From Apophysomyces variabilis (taxonomy: Eukaryota > Mucoromycota > Mucoromycetes > Mucorales > Mucoraceae), in contig MZZL01000409.1 in assembly GCA_002749535.1 (NCBI GenBank), positions 1,160,604 to 1,224,603 of the forward strand: a DNA stretch of 64,000 nt, read 5' to 3'. How positions within the stretch are numbered: the stretch's first letter is position 1; each line of letters starts with the position of its first letter. Positions 11,454-23,864 of the stretch are shown in pieces. Both the position numbers and the translations under genes were made by a program. The notes beneath the pieces were generated by a model. The model was given only the letters and a program-made list of their open reading frames with translations. It was not told the origin of the DNA and did not search any database.

Positions 11454-13128
11454 TTATTTCGGTTCAACGACAACTTTTTGTTCTGTATCACAAACTTCAA
11501 CCGACTTCTCTTCACTAATATCATCGTTAAGGTATCTAATCCATCTTGATCCTAACGCTGCATAGAAAAATACATAAACATAGCAAAATAATGGCATGAT
11601 AAACGAAATGTTAATATTGCTATGATCTTTGATAGTCGCCTGCACAGGGGGAATAACCGCTCCGCCGGAGACACCCATGATAACTAGAAAAAAATATTGC
11701 TTTGTTCAAGTCCACATTGACATTAACTAAACTTACCCCAAGAGGCTCCCCGCTTATAGTTTCTTCCAAGATCTTTGGTTGCTAAGGCAAAGATAGATGG
11801 AAACATAACGCTCTCAAAGAACAGCACGACCATTAATGCGTATGTTGTAGCACTTGTTTTCATTGCTATCACGAACACATTACTAATAATAGCGCCTGCA
11901 GCAAATACTGCCATCAGATGGTCTGGTTTAAACTTGCGCAAGAGAGCAGCACCGATAAAACGACCGACCGTAAAGCAAAGCTGACCGTAGGATAATAACT
12001 GAGAGCTGTAAGCATCCTGGAAACCACCAACCTCAGCACCGTAGAAGATAAAAAGAGACGCAACAGAAACTTGTGCTCCCGTGTAGAAAAATTGGGCGAG
12101 AACACCAAGGAGTAAATGAGGGGACGCCAATGAAGCTCGTTGAATAACTTGACCAGAACTTTCTGCTTCTGCAGCCATGAGAGCTTCCTCATCCACTTCA
12201 GGAATATGAGCAAAACAAAATAATAGAGCGATAAGAAAGACGCCTAGACAGATCAAAAATGGTGTGAGAGGGCATACGTCTGCATTTTTATCGTGAGCGT
12301 AGGCTAAGCTTAGCTAACTCACCACAGGCTACACCTATATAGGCCCATTTGACTGTATCCAGATTACCGGTAGCCTCCTCATTTCCTCCGAAAAATGCAT
12401 AAGATGCAATAATAGGGGCAATCACAGAAGCAATCCCATTAAACCCCTGTGCAAGATTGATTCGGAATGAGGCCCATTTACGGGATCCGATGATAGTGAT
12501 GTAAGTGTTGGCCGCTGCGTTAGATGTCCGAAAGCGAATTAGACATGTTGGGTTTCCATGGTGAAAGTGTTGTTCTCTTACATGTCTCGAGCGTAGAGAG
12601 TCCACAGGCAATAACAAATAATGAACCAACAAACCCGCCAAATTGACGGGTTACCGCCGAAGGATAGAAACAAATGGCACCAATGACATAAAGCATCAAA
12701 CCAAAAATAATAGCTCGTTTATATCCAAACCGTTTGATGATCATACCCGCCCTGCAGCAACGTAGAGACGTTATTGACTTGTTCGTGTATATTTTTCGGT
12801 CAGTGTCTTTGTCTTTTTTTTTTCTCTTACGGCATACTAAAAACGAAATACGCGCCAAAATATGCCACCTGCATCAGAGCTGTCTGCGTGGTTGCTGCCC
12901 ATCAAGCATATCAAACTAAATCGTTAAACTCCCCTTCTTTTTCCCTAAGCGGCAAAGCTTACATATATGTAGCACGTTTCGGAAATGTTTGTTTAAGGTG
13001 TCAAGCAATCCATAACTAAACCCCCAAAGGAAGAAGAGAACAGTGACAAGGGCACCCGGTATGAAGTAGCTTGGTTTTCCTTCTTGAGCTGCCAATCCTT
13101 CTTTTATTCGGCGCAGGGTGATTTCCAT
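11454..13128 (-). CDS. MFS sugar transporter, FucP/GluP (fucose/glucose/galactose porter) family
   Basis: Six exons on the minus strand: 13128-12963, 12894-12831, 12751-12582, 12514-12323, 12243-11737 and 11683-11454. Phases are consistent and give 442 residues. It starts MEITLRRIKEGLAAQEG, and the first membrane helix reads FFLWGFSYGLLDTLNKHF, the N-terminal signature of the fucose permease/GluP group. LMQVAYFGAYFVFSMPAG and ANTYITIIGSRKWASFRINL follow (the family has ANPYxxxLG...A..RLNLAQ), then FNGIASVIAPIIA. The C-terminal half carries the remaining helices, GVSGGAVIPPVQ, and a short acidic tail. In bacteria such proteins are H+-symporters for fucose, glucose or galactose, and the fungal substrate cannot be read from sequence. 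The upstream in-frame extension before 13128 lacks an ATG. Confidence 0.85.
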
Positions 13129-14453
13129 GGTATGCAATAAAAAACCGAAAGCAAAAACGAACTGCACCTACTTTTTATACTAACCGTACGCTCTTGATCA
13201 TCTGACATGAGGTCTTTGCTACTTGAAAATCATTAAACTTGTACTTGTTGATTCCTGGGAAAGCATTGTATCACCTCTTGGGAAAAATCAACCAGGAAAA
13301 GCCGGGTAAATCTTGTTTTCTACCCCTCAAACAAAGGATATTTTTGAAGGCATCATTGTTTTCTTGGTAGGGTCTGCTGCAACATATCAGCCGACTCATG
13401 CAAGTAAATCTCCTTTTACTGTCTTTCAACCCATCATGCTTCTTCACATCACAGTTAATATGCTTTCAGATCACAGGTAATAATCCACAACTCCGAAAAC
13501 CATGTTCCAAAGCCCTTTTCTAATGGCTTCTCCATTATGCCGCCGAACACAAATCAGCGGCCCCCGTAACACTTTCCTAGGAAAAGAGAAAGCATCAACA
13601 AATAGAGGAACAGTTGCAATATAGCTGAACAATCCAGGTTACTGTACCCACTGCCTTCTATTTTCTGAATATAGAGTATCCGTAAAAGTTATGTCAGTTG
13701 TTCATCACCCACCTTTTATTCCATGATCAACCCTCAGGTTGTTGAGGTGACGTTACCCAATAGTCTGCTAGATCTCATGCGGGGATTTTGCTCCATCTAA
13801 AAGTGCAACGACAGTTGGGTAGTACAAGTAAAACTTATTTATTCACTACAATTTGCGGTTGTTGGCTGGTAAACGGTCGAGCCATAGTCACATTCCGCTT
13901 ATCATCTGTGTATACGTTGGGGAAAGAAGGTTTAATAACCTGGTACATCTTGAAGCGGGTAACCTTATCAGCATAATCTCGATAGACTGTTATGGGAATG
14001 GTTGGGGATGGCAAAGGAGACGGAACAATGCAGTAAAATGGCACAATATTCTGTATAACTCGGGTTTTTCATAGTTGCTAATAGCCTTATCATCTTGGCT
14101 AACTAAATTGGTGGAGCAGAAGCCTCTTTCAAGACATAAGGACCAATAGGGTCGATCCAATCATTCAGCCACGGAATTTTCCATCACTGGATTGATCTTG
14201 TACAGGAACATACCTTTGGTATATTCATGATCCATCTATTCTTTGTCAAGAAAGGCATGAAAAGTGTATATACATTTATGCTCGTATTAAGGTTAATGCT
14301 TGAAAGGTTTTTAGATGGCTATGCCTGCCTTTTTATTCTTTACAAGTACGATTGATGGTTGAGGCATTGACAGTAAGATAGAGAGAATAAAGAGAAAGAG
14401 AGGAATATGAAGATATATGAGTTGAGAGAAGTATACAGGGTGCGGATACTGTT
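13129..14453. other. Intergenic: transporter promoter and 3' flank of EXORDIUM-like gene
   Basis: The part next to 13129 is the transporter promoter, with A/T-rich tracts. The rest contains only short open frames without recognisable similarity. No RNA gene seen. Confidence 0.4.
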
Positions 14454-15531
14454 TTAGTTTTTCGATAAAACACACGCTTTCTTCTCTCTGCTGTAGATAG
14501 TCTGAACAAGGTATTTGCTGTCTCCAATGGCAAGGTTGTAATGTCCGCCATTGTCTTGCTGCACATTTCCGAACCACTGCTCCTGTGTAACACCGCCGCC
14601 GGAACAGAAATCGCCCAGCTCTATCTCGGTCTGACCAGATCGTACGATCCAGGCGTTATTGCGAGGATCTGTTAGGATATCTTGAAGTTCATGAGAAAAT
14701 ATAGTGATCATTGCGTCCACTGCCGGGTTGTTGTTGGGAGAAGTAACGTTATTGAGCGGTGGTATACAGCTGTAATAAAGTGTTCTTAATGAGATAATAT
14801 CATTTGGCATATGAATAAATACCTTTGTGCACATGCACCTGGATGACCAATGTACATGTACTGGAACTGATCACTGTAACTATTGTAGCCACAGTTTTTG
14901 CTACAGAAACCGCTATCATTAACATTGCTGGCACCAAAAATGATGTAAATGCCATTGCTGTCCAGTTGATTGTCGGCGGAAAGATATCCGGAATTAACGG
15001 CATCAATCACAATTTGCTTATGAATTCCGTTGTCGGAAAGATTAAGCCCGTGGCTACCGGAGTCAGTCAGAGCAGCTGCTAAATGCAACGAACCGACTGT
15101 CTTGCCATCATTGCCCGTGTATTCTTTGACTTGATCGTACAGGTTAGGTAAAACAACGTTTATGGCAGAATAATGGTACTTACACGTATTGTACCACGCT
15201 GTGCCCGAGACGCGATCCACAAAGTTCAAAAGGATGTTCTGGTCTGCGGACAACGACTTCCAATCACCGTAAAAGATGGTGTAAACTTTATGAATTATGC
15301 ATTAGTCTCTCATTCTAAGTTGATAAAGGAGAGCAAAAAGAAAGAAAGGGTTGTTGCATTGTTACCGTTGACTTGGTCACTGAGAACTTTGCCACCGACG
15401 TTTTTGAATGAATCGGCATACTGTTTTGCGACGGGTGTTAGGCCGTTACTATTAGCTGTGGTCTGTTGTGGTTGCTGTGCGATAACGGAGGCGATTGAAA
15501 GAAACAAAGCCGCCACAGAGGTTAACAACAT
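14454..15531 (-). CDS. Secreted EXORDIUM / phosphate-induced protein 1-like protein
   Basis: Four exons on the minus strand, 15531-15366, 15285-15184, 15129-14823 and 14769-14454, give 296 residues. The N-terminus MLLTSVAALFLSIASVIAQ is a signal peptide. The body follows the plant EXORDIUM/phosphate-induced-1 pattern in order: VYTIFYGDWKSLSADQ, GIYIIFGASNVNDSGFCSKN (family: ..DGFC...CG), PNNNPAVDAM, TDPRNNAW, EIELGDFC and YNLAIGDSKYLVQTIY ending in ACVL. Plant members are apoplastic proteins tied to growth and carbon or phosphate status. The fungal role is unknown, and an extracellular or cell-wall location is inferred. The 54-nt intron 15183-15130 is a multiple of three and has no stop, so an isoform 18 residues longer is possible. 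Confidence 0.8.
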
Positions 15532-17798
15532 CTTTTTTAGAGGTGAATTACTGGAATGAAGGGGAAAAAAGAAAAAATAGAATGGACCTTACACAGAGAA
15601 CAAAGCTCAGAGAAGGGGTAACATCCAGTTTGATTGGCTAAGATTTTATTTGTAGCCGAAAATAGAAAATCCAAGCCCCGTCCGTGATAAGCTGTTCTTG
15701 CGTGGTGATAGCTTCAAGAATAATTTAACAACGAGGGGGAATTACACAGTCCACTTCTTTCAGGGATCTTCCGATTTGATCAATTATGTATATTGTATAA
15801 AAATCATGACTTTCTAATATATACTAGCCGATTGTGCTCAATGAACTCTATAAATCTTGCAGAAAACCTGGCACGGGAATCGTGGCTCACTTTAGTTGCT
15901 ATAACTGTAATCAGAAGGCATACAACCTATTGAATAGTTGTTGAGGACTGAATTTGCTTACTGACTCTCCCTTTGGATTGGTTTCTTAAAGTCAAATATA
16001 CTGACAGGAAGGGCAGCGCGTGGCGGTCGTATAGAACCTGACAATAGTGTTCTTTCATCTGCTCTTACTTCTTTTTGCATGTTACACACGCCTAGCAGAG
16101 CTCCTTTCCCATCCAATATTCATGGATGTGACATCAATGACCATTAAAGCATATCATGCCATAGCAGCGACTTGGTTTGCACACTAGACTGTGGCTACAG
16201 AAAAGTTGTCTCAATCTAGACTTGATAATCCTGTTTATACCCTTTGTTGTGTGCAAGGTAAAATAAGACTTATTTTGCTGCGACCAGACCACAGCCTCTA
16301 AGCTAATTGCCCATTGCCAATATTGAAACTCCAAAGCATCTCCAATTCTAGGAATCAAACGTATAACTAGGATTTTGTTTTTCCGTCTCTGGGTGTTCTG
16401 ATTGATATATCGTTCCAGCCTTTCATACTGACGATATGGTTACATTACGCCACTAGACACTGTTGGCTGTCTGATTTTCATTAATATAACTACCTTTATA
16501 CCTATTTCTTTTGTTTACTGAGTGTGCATGATATCAATGGCATAAGTGATTCATTAATTTCCTCGACTTTAAGCTATTCCAGGTTTTGTATTTGAACCGA
16601 TAAGTATCAGAATTCTTGCGGTAGGAAACGACACCAGAGCTTGGTCACTGTCGTTTTTTGAGCGATCCGCATTTCTATGCCAGGTCTTAAATGAACCATC
16701 ATTATTCGTGAATCATTGTATCAGCAATATCATGCCTGGTTTATAGTACTTATAAGGGAACAAATATTGTATAATTGGAGCAAGCAGTTCATTTACTTAG
16801 GAGTTGGTTATTTTTTGCTATTCAGCTATTATTGCCGGGGCTCGCTTTAAATCGGCTAGCATTGCCGCTCATTTGTCGTATATAACCCCGTGCTGCCTGA
16901 AATAGGACATGCACGCAGGTGCCAGCCCATATGCGTTAGAGTTGCAAGTTTTCTCGTAACCAATATATGATAGTTCCGAAAGTGGTGCTCTTGGCACAGT
17001 GTATGCTAACTTTGTTCTCATTGTCAATTGGAGTTGGCTGTTGTGGAGTTCAGGAGGAATGGTTATTGCACGTGTTTGTTTTCAATGTACTTTCCGAACG
17101 ATGAATATGATGTTATAAAAGCAATACGATGAAGATCTCTGTAGCTTGTATACTTGTCATGTCGATTACCTATTGAGCTTTGTCATTGTTCATAAATTCC
17201 AATACATATCATGAAATATTTCAGTTACCTTGTCTATGTCTCATTCTCTCTACTTTTTCTTCATACACTTCTGATTTGCCACTTTCCTCTACTTATAGTC
17301 CGCTTCAATTAGCAGGTCCTTCTGCACTTGTTTCTTTAAGCAATGATGGTAACAACGGACCCTACATCTGCAACAATTCCGAGATAGGTCCAGACATACA
17401 TGGAACAAACGAGTTATCCATAAAGAAAAAGGAGGTTAACATAGCTCAACCAATACATCTCGTTCAGAAATAAATATAATGACTATGCCACGATCAGGCG
17501 ATTATATGGTCAATGACTATAAAAAATTGAGCAAGATGATAATCAGAAAAGGGGAAGCAGTAAAAGAAAGAATGGGCGGGGGTTGGATATGATGAATCCA
17601 AAAACAGCTATTAGAAGCTTTCCCCTACCCCAAAGGATACATCTCCCTAAAGGTTCACGACTGTTCGTTCATTTCTGTTATTCCCCCCGCCTTTTTTCCC
17701 TTCTTCCTCTACTGCTTTCTTTTCTTCTTCTCCCCCTCTCTTCTCTTTTTTTTTTTTTTTGACTCCATAGTTCTCCAAAAGCCATAGAACAGGAAACG
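15532..17798. other. Long intergenic region, no gene recognised
   Basis: Only short open frames with no splice-supported continuation or family match. 17695-17760 is a strong C/T tract leading to the ATG at 17799 and is the likely core promoter and 5' UTR of the next gene. Confidence 0.4.
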
Positions 17799-19481
17799 AT
17801 GGTGGCAACGCAGTCCCGTCGACCATCAAACATTTCGGCGCAAAGACGTCGTTCACAACGTCGATCTGCGGATAAGCTGTCCATACATCGACAGCAAAGA
17901 CGACCCACGCAACAGGATATACGTCGGCCATCCCAATTGAGTACCATCTCTAATACTCCTCGCTTATCCATTGCCAATCGTTTCATGTCTCCCAATTATC
18001 AGTCCTCATCTTCGCCTTCTGTAGCATCTTCTCAACACCGACCAACCACTGATAGCTGTCTTTCTTTTGGTACACAACAGGATACCCTGAGTATCCGTCT
18101 TGAGAGATCACCATCATCTAGCCTATCAACAAGTACGCTCCTTAATTCTGTCCCAGCCTCCACTGCTGCAGCTTCCACTACCACCGACCCTGCTCCGGGA
18201 AGATTAACGATTGCGAGTGCCTTCATGAAAAGCACCACATCGTTCAATCCCGCGGAATCTACTATCAGTGGCACCACCCATAGGATGAGCTCATCCATTT
18301 TAGATGAACTTGATCTGGGAAATCATAGTGGTTTTGCACCATGTAACTATTGGCCATCACACGCCACAGACTGAATCGTAACTTTCTGTTGCTATTTTCT
18401 TTATGTAGCTGAGCAGTTACATCCTCTAGAGGGAGTTCATCGAGCATCACGCACCAGCACGCTATTGGACACACCTTTGCTCAGCATCGATCTGTCACTC
18501 TCACCACATACCACAACGAGCGAGGGCAGGCGGAACATTCAACCTTGGGAAAGTCAAGAAACATTAGTACAACTGAAAAAGCCAGCCTATGCTGCCTCGG
18601 ATATGGAGGAGGCGACAACCACTACGATTGACATGAAGCTGTCTGAAGATGACTATTATGACTCTACCCTCGGCGATTCAATCAGCGACTGTTCGACCCG
18701 ACAAGGTGATGAAGAAAACAGCCTGAACGCAGCTAAACGCCCCCGTTCCTGGACGGGTGCAGGTGACAGCAATGAGGTGGAAGCTCGAGGATGCTGGATA
18801 GGATGCTGTTTTGTCAGCTGTGGTCAGCGACCTAGTCGACGTGCACTCGAGAGACGTCGAGAACGGCAGACAAAGAAGAAGTCATGTCAACGTGGATGGG
18901 TGTTTTGCACCTTCATCGGTTTGATATTGATAGTTGTAACATCGTATATGCTATGGCCTCGCACACCATTGATGCGCATTGAAGGCGCAGAGTTAACCAC
19001 TCCTCCCAAGGTGACTGAAACTCGACAGGGTGTCATGGTTGGCAATGTTCAATTCGAGAGTGCATGGTTAGTGAACGTGACTGTGGACAACCGTCAAAAC
19101 CATGTGCCTACACATTTAGTTGGGGTTCAGGTCCTAGCCAAGGATGCCCTGACAGGTTTGCTGATCGGCAAAGGAGAAAAGTCCGATGCAACAATATTAT
19201 CACCTAATGCCATCTCAACCATACAACTTCCTGTTTTCGTGGATTATCAGGCCCGTGAAGCAAGTGATACTACATTTGTTAACCTTCGAAAAACCTGCAT
19301 GCCACAACAACAACAAACTGTCAATCATAATGGTACCACCATTGTAGAACAGCCTCAGCGAGAGTCACTACAACTTCATTTTTGGATTACGCTACATATT
19401 TTCGGTTTGGATTGGTTTGGATATAAACCAACAGTTATTGCAACACCAGCTACCGGCGGATTTGCTTGTCCGCTTGCATGA
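17799..19481 (+). CDS. Single-pass membrane protein with LEA-like lumenal/extracellular domain
   Basis: Exons 17799-18342 and 18409-19481 (intron with donor gtaact and acceptor atgtag) give about 538 residues. The first 270 or so are a disordered Ser/Thr/Arg-rich cytoplasmic region (RRRSQRRSADKLSIHRQQRR). A Cys-rich basic juxtamembrane stretch follows (CWIGCCFVSCGQRPSRR, KKKSCQRGW), then one helix, VFCTFIGLILIVVTSYMLW. After it, RIEGAELTTPPKVTE and VQFESAWLVNVTVDNRQNH look like the start of an LEA-2/WHy-type beta domain, as in fungal vacuolar or plasma-membrane proteins of the Tag1 type. The positive-inside rule favours a type II orientation with the C-terminus outside or in the vacuole lumen. 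The specific function is unknown, and the LEA assignment is by pattern only. Confidence 0.75.
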
Positions 19482-21140
19482 AAGAGTCATCCTATACACA
19501 ACACAGGCACAAAAAAAAGAAAGAGGAATAAGACTGGGGAATCTATCATATCTCCATGTAGGCTAGTTTAAGGTTTATATAATTTTTTCTTGCTACAAAA
19601 TACAGCTAATATTCTGGCAGTCTGGTGTACTTCTTTTCGCGTTTGAAAGTTTGTTATGCATTAAATAATATCGAACATAGTGGATATTGGACTTTCCCTA
19701 GTAAAACTCTATGTATTCGGCAAAAAGATCTCAAACGAACGTTTCACTACGGTTCGGAAGCTGCGATCACCTAGTTTGTTTGCTCTCTTTGTATACAGAT
19801 GATACTATAGTAACTTATGGATGGTTAAAGCAAATCTGCGAACGCTTTTGACCACACAACTTTAGCGTGTATAAGAAATATCTAATACTCTAGCAGACAT
19901 GAACCCGAATTAGCCATATCTTATAGTTGCGTATCAGTTTGCTTGTTCAAGATGCTCTGTTGGTAATAAGAAAGTAATCCTTAGCTTGCCCTATTGATTG
20001 AGAGCACACTGTAACGCAGTTAAGATAAAGGTTCTGATTCAAATTATTGTCTGTAGTTATGCATGCTGCACAGATTAGACCCTGAATACATGGCACTAAT
20101 ATACATTCTATCCTTGCCGTAAACACACTTATGCAGAGAACAAAAACAGATTAACTCATACACAACACACATGCATAGTACCATGCTTGATATTGATGCT
20201 GATGACAATCGAACAGTTAATTCCCAGAATCAGCCAATAATATATAGCTCTGTAGCATAGTCGAGCTAGCCAAAAATCGATTATGTTTCGCATGATATTC
20301 TTTATCCTGTTTATGATTACCCCTTTATCCTTACTTGATAAGTTTTGTTGTTAATGCGATTGTTATTTAGAATCATTTTATGTCTATTATAATGCATCGG
20401 CCGTTATACCTACCTAATCCGCATTCGACGCTAAGAGCTGTATGCTAAAAAGGCGTCAATCTTCCCTGCATGCATCAAACCCAGCTTACAAAGGTCCGAC
20501 CCGAGGTTGAGAATGAAACTGTCTGTGTCACTACTAGCTGCGTCCCTGAATCTTGTTGCTGGCTGAAATAGTTGACTATGAAAACTCGACCCAAAACTAG
20601 CAAAACATGGCATGCACGTAGATTGCATATCAGAAAATACGAACGTGTACTTCTTTCTGCGGAGACACCAGTACATATATGCAATTGATCCGTAAGAGGA
20701 GAGATGTTTGGGAAACCCCTTATCCCGATCTCTATAGGCTCAACACGATCTAATTTATACAATTTGCTTCCCCCTTAAGCTTTGATTGGCACTGGCCTAG
20801 AAAGCAACAATATTATCAGTTACACCGAAATATCTCGCCCTAGCAAGGTGAGTACATGCCCAATAGAGATGCTGTTGTTGAGCATTTACTGTGTTTTTCC
20901 CCATTTGTTTGCATGTTTCTATTTTTTATTTGCGGAATGGGATTCAAGTTTTTGCGGAATCCAAAAGTACTTCTGCATGATTGGATGAAAATACTTGCGG
21001 TCAGACTACCCTTTGCATGAAGTCGAGTCGCATGTTCACAATCACTGAGATAGTTTATTTCAAACCACAGCAAGACGAGTTTATTTAAAGAAGTGGTTCT
21101 CTATTTGCACCTAATAAAAACAACTCTCAGAGTGTCTGAT
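19482..21140. other. Gene-poor A/T-rich interval
   Basis: No open frame above background and no recognised domain, repeat or RNA gene. It begins the 6.6-kb gene-free block that also holds two transposase relics and a dispersed repeat. Confidence 0.4.
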
Positions 21141-21147
21141 TCATCTT

Positions 21148-21420
21148 TGACAGTCTGAGCGCTTTACTTTTCGCGCTGCTTGAACAATACGCTCTTGAAG
21201 GTTATCGTCAACTCGTAAGGGCTCCCTTCTTACCCCAGCTTTCACTTTGGCCCAAAACTCTTTTATTGCGTTGAGAAAGGGAGAGTAAGAGGATAGAGAC
21301 ATTTGTATCCTCTTTCTTCGACCAACTGCTTAACCTTGACTGGTGTATGGATGGGCGCATTATCGATGACAAGATAATAACCGTTCATTCCGTGGCAATC
21401 CAATCTTTTGTGATTGCCTA
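21148..21420 (-). pseudogene. Tc1/IS630-type DDE transposase relic, C-terminal part
   Basis: Minus-strand translation gives MNGYYLVIDNAPIHTPVKVK and VEERGYKCLYP. After a frameshift in the motif that should read LPPYSP it continues as YSPFLNAIKEFWAKVKAG and ends VRREPLRVDDNLQERIVQ. DNAPIH and SPFLN.I.EFW are the second and third catalytic blocks of IS630/Tc1-mariner transposases common in Mucoromycota. The normally acidic residue after NAI/NPI is Lys here. The N-terminal half with the first catalytic Asp was not found in frame upstream, although an intron-like junction at about 21421 may precede it. Clearly dead. Confidence 0.75.
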
Positions 21421-21626
21421 ATAGACAAAGTTTAAGATAAAATAGAAGAAAAGGAGAACATTACTACATTCAGGGAAAATAAAAGTGGAATATAAGGCAA
21501 TACGGTTGAGCAGAACTGGAACTGGGTACCATTGCCCTGACAGCTTCTGATGCCATAACTGACAGAAACGGATATGATAGCATCAATGGCGTACAGAAAT
21601 GAACGAAGAGGGTTTATTTCCTCTAG

Positions 21627-21668
21627 AGATGTTCCATTACAGATGTTCCATTACAGATGTTCCATTCT
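21627..21668. repeat. Three tandem copies of a 14-bp unit
   Basis: AGATGTTCCATTAC is repeated three times head to tail, the last copy ending ..CT. A small local duplication in gene-free DNA with no evident function. Confidence 0.8.
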
Positions 21669-22149
21669 GTCCCAGACTTTCTGTCAGACTGAGTCCATTT
21701 ACTCTTGGGACACTTGTTGGCTTATCTCTGAATTGTTGTCATCCATAAGACATCCATTGATTTTCTTATCCATGGCTGTGATTTTTGGTTTCATTAATCA
21801 CGTACTTGTTAAAAGCGAAGGGACAACACCTTATTCAATTCTTTGGCTCTGTTCTCCAAAAACATTCCCGGTATGTACTTCGCATTGATTATATGTACAG
21901 AATGACTGATGTCCCTCTTCTGTATCCTTTAGCCTGCATGACCTCTGTTCCGAACCACCTTAGGTTGTGTGAGTAAGCTCCCTGCACTCCACTAGGCAAG
22001 TGAAGAAGAAAATCTTGTCTGTTTATGCACAGTGTCATTCATTATCTTCTGCTTCCAAGTCCTCGCCAGGTGTTGCATCGCTTCAAGTCGTCTGCAGTGC
22101 GTTACACACAAACCGGCCGCTCATGGAGGCCCTGCCTCTCTCTCGCCGT

Positions 22150-22416
22150 CCCCCTACCTTTGCGTAGGATTACCCTTCGGGGGTAAGTAAAAAAAATGTC
22201 AAACTATCCTTCCATTTACCAACCATGAACATTCTTTTACGCTGCTCAAACGAATTTTGTGTCCACGGAAGGACCAAGTTGAGGTAAGTAAAATACATTT
22301 CCCGCATAATCCACTTACTAATGACGCATATTTCTATCCCTTTTAGCGCAAACTTGATACCTTGCACGGACGCAAAATTTAGTTAGAGTAGCGTAAAAAA
22401 TTGTTCAATAAACAGT
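22150..22416 (+). repeat. Dispersed repeat, copy A, with inverted arms and intron-like core
   Basis: Aligns along its length with 38841-39108 in the same orientation. Shared blocks include CCTTCGGGGG, TTACCAACCATGAA/TTAACCATGAATTA, AATTTTGTGT, GTAAGTAAAAT, TTCCCGCATAA, AAACTTGA and TTCRATWAAACAGT. Arms at about 22235-22284 and 22348-22398 are inverted copies of each other: TTTACGCTGCTC pairs with GAGTAGCGTAAA, and AATTTTGTGTCC with GGACGCAAAATT. Between the arms the sequence starts GTAAGT and ends CCTTTTAG, with ACTAAT before it, like an intron. Looks like a non-autonomous mobile element. Confidence 0.7.
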
Positions 22417-23864
22417 ATACACTATTACCCTGTATGAAAGGCAAGGACATAAAACTATAGGTCAACTACTATGAAATGTAAATGTTGATGTATATCTCTA
22501 TTACCCGGCTCACTATTTTTAGAAAACATCTCGTACAAGGAGTTACAACACCCAAGAATTTATGTAAAACGCTTAATTAATGTGCGTGTAAAAAGAACAC
22601 ATTTTTAATGACAATATGCATGATAGGCACACCAACTGAGCAAACATAGGCTTGATATGGACCAAGCCCAATTTGTTATTTGATCCTTCCTTATCATCTT
22701 GAAAACTAATTCTTATTTTTATTGATTACCCGCTGCTTATTTCTCGGTATAACAAGATACTCGGTTCCTTTTCTTGTAAAGGATAACAACGGCAAATCAA
22801 TTATACAAAATAAAAAAGAAAGCAACAGTAGACAGGAAACGCCAGCTTTCGGAATATCTTGAAACTACTTAGTTGAAGAGGAATGAAAGGTAAACGCTCG
22901 GCTACCGCAGTGAACTGTTATTCAGAATGTAGCACGCATGAGCCCAGTTGGAGGGACATAGTAACAGAACGGTAGCGTTTTCTTGCAGTGGTTTTCTTCG
23001 AGACTATATTTCGCTGAAGAAATGACAAGGTAACCACGATTGGCGGGTTTTTTATTATGTTGTGGACATACTGAAATGCCATAAGTCATGACCTTCAAAA
23101 CAAAGTCCTTGTAAACCGTGTGCTGCACCATTATCAATACAATACGGAGATAAATTGCTATTGTTCTGCATGTTGGATAAGTGCAAATGTCACAGATACT
23201 GCGGTTTAGCCATTCAGTAAACCAAGGTGTGTATTTTCTTTTTCTCTTTTTGCATCAGGATCAAGTATAGTCTCAAAAACCACGTTCATTACAGTAGAAT
23301 CCAATAAAAATATGTTTAGACATCAAATCTTCTCCAGTCGATGTCCATTTGGATAGCTGCATAGAAAGAAGTTAACATGAATAACTATGATAATACGACC
23401 TATGGCCAACGCTGCTATTACGTGCAAAGAGCAAATGCGCAAGTTTAGGAGGTGTCAGGCAAATCCGCACGCAAGGTCATGAAACATATCTGTAGCATGT
23501 CTTATTACAGATTAGATAGATCGGCCATTTTTAAGTACGAGGTTGATACCAATCTAATTGAGAAAAGAGTGTTACCTGGTACAGCTGGTACAGTTGACCT
23601 TGTCATTTCTAGTTAAGAGTAATTTTTTCGGTTTTGAGAGAAATAATTTCTCATGCAGAATTGATGGTAGAAAGTAAATTCTTATTGTTTAAAAAATTTA
23701 GAATGGATTTCTACTGTATCAATTCATGATCTGGCGTCTATATTGGCTGGAAAAGCGATAAATATTACTAAGGATGAACTTCTTTACGAACTTCAGCAAA
23801 TCTACATGATAAGTTATCTTCAACCATTAGTTGAAGGTATTTTTATCTTTCCTTTTGCTAATAA
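22417..23864. other. Gene-free interval
   Basis: A/T-rich with short open frames only. No family match or RNA gene recognised. Confidence 0.4.

Noticed and set aside
16134..16358. 74-codon minus-strand frame at 16.1-16.4 kb
   Set aside because: No recognisable family and no flanking exons.
17180..17473. 97-codon frame upstream of the LEA-like membrane protein gene
   Set aside because: No domain, no splice-supported extension and no start context. Treated as chance.
22170..22367. 65-codon minus-strand frame inside repeat copy A
   Set aside because: Not open in copy B, so the repeat is unlikely to be coding here.
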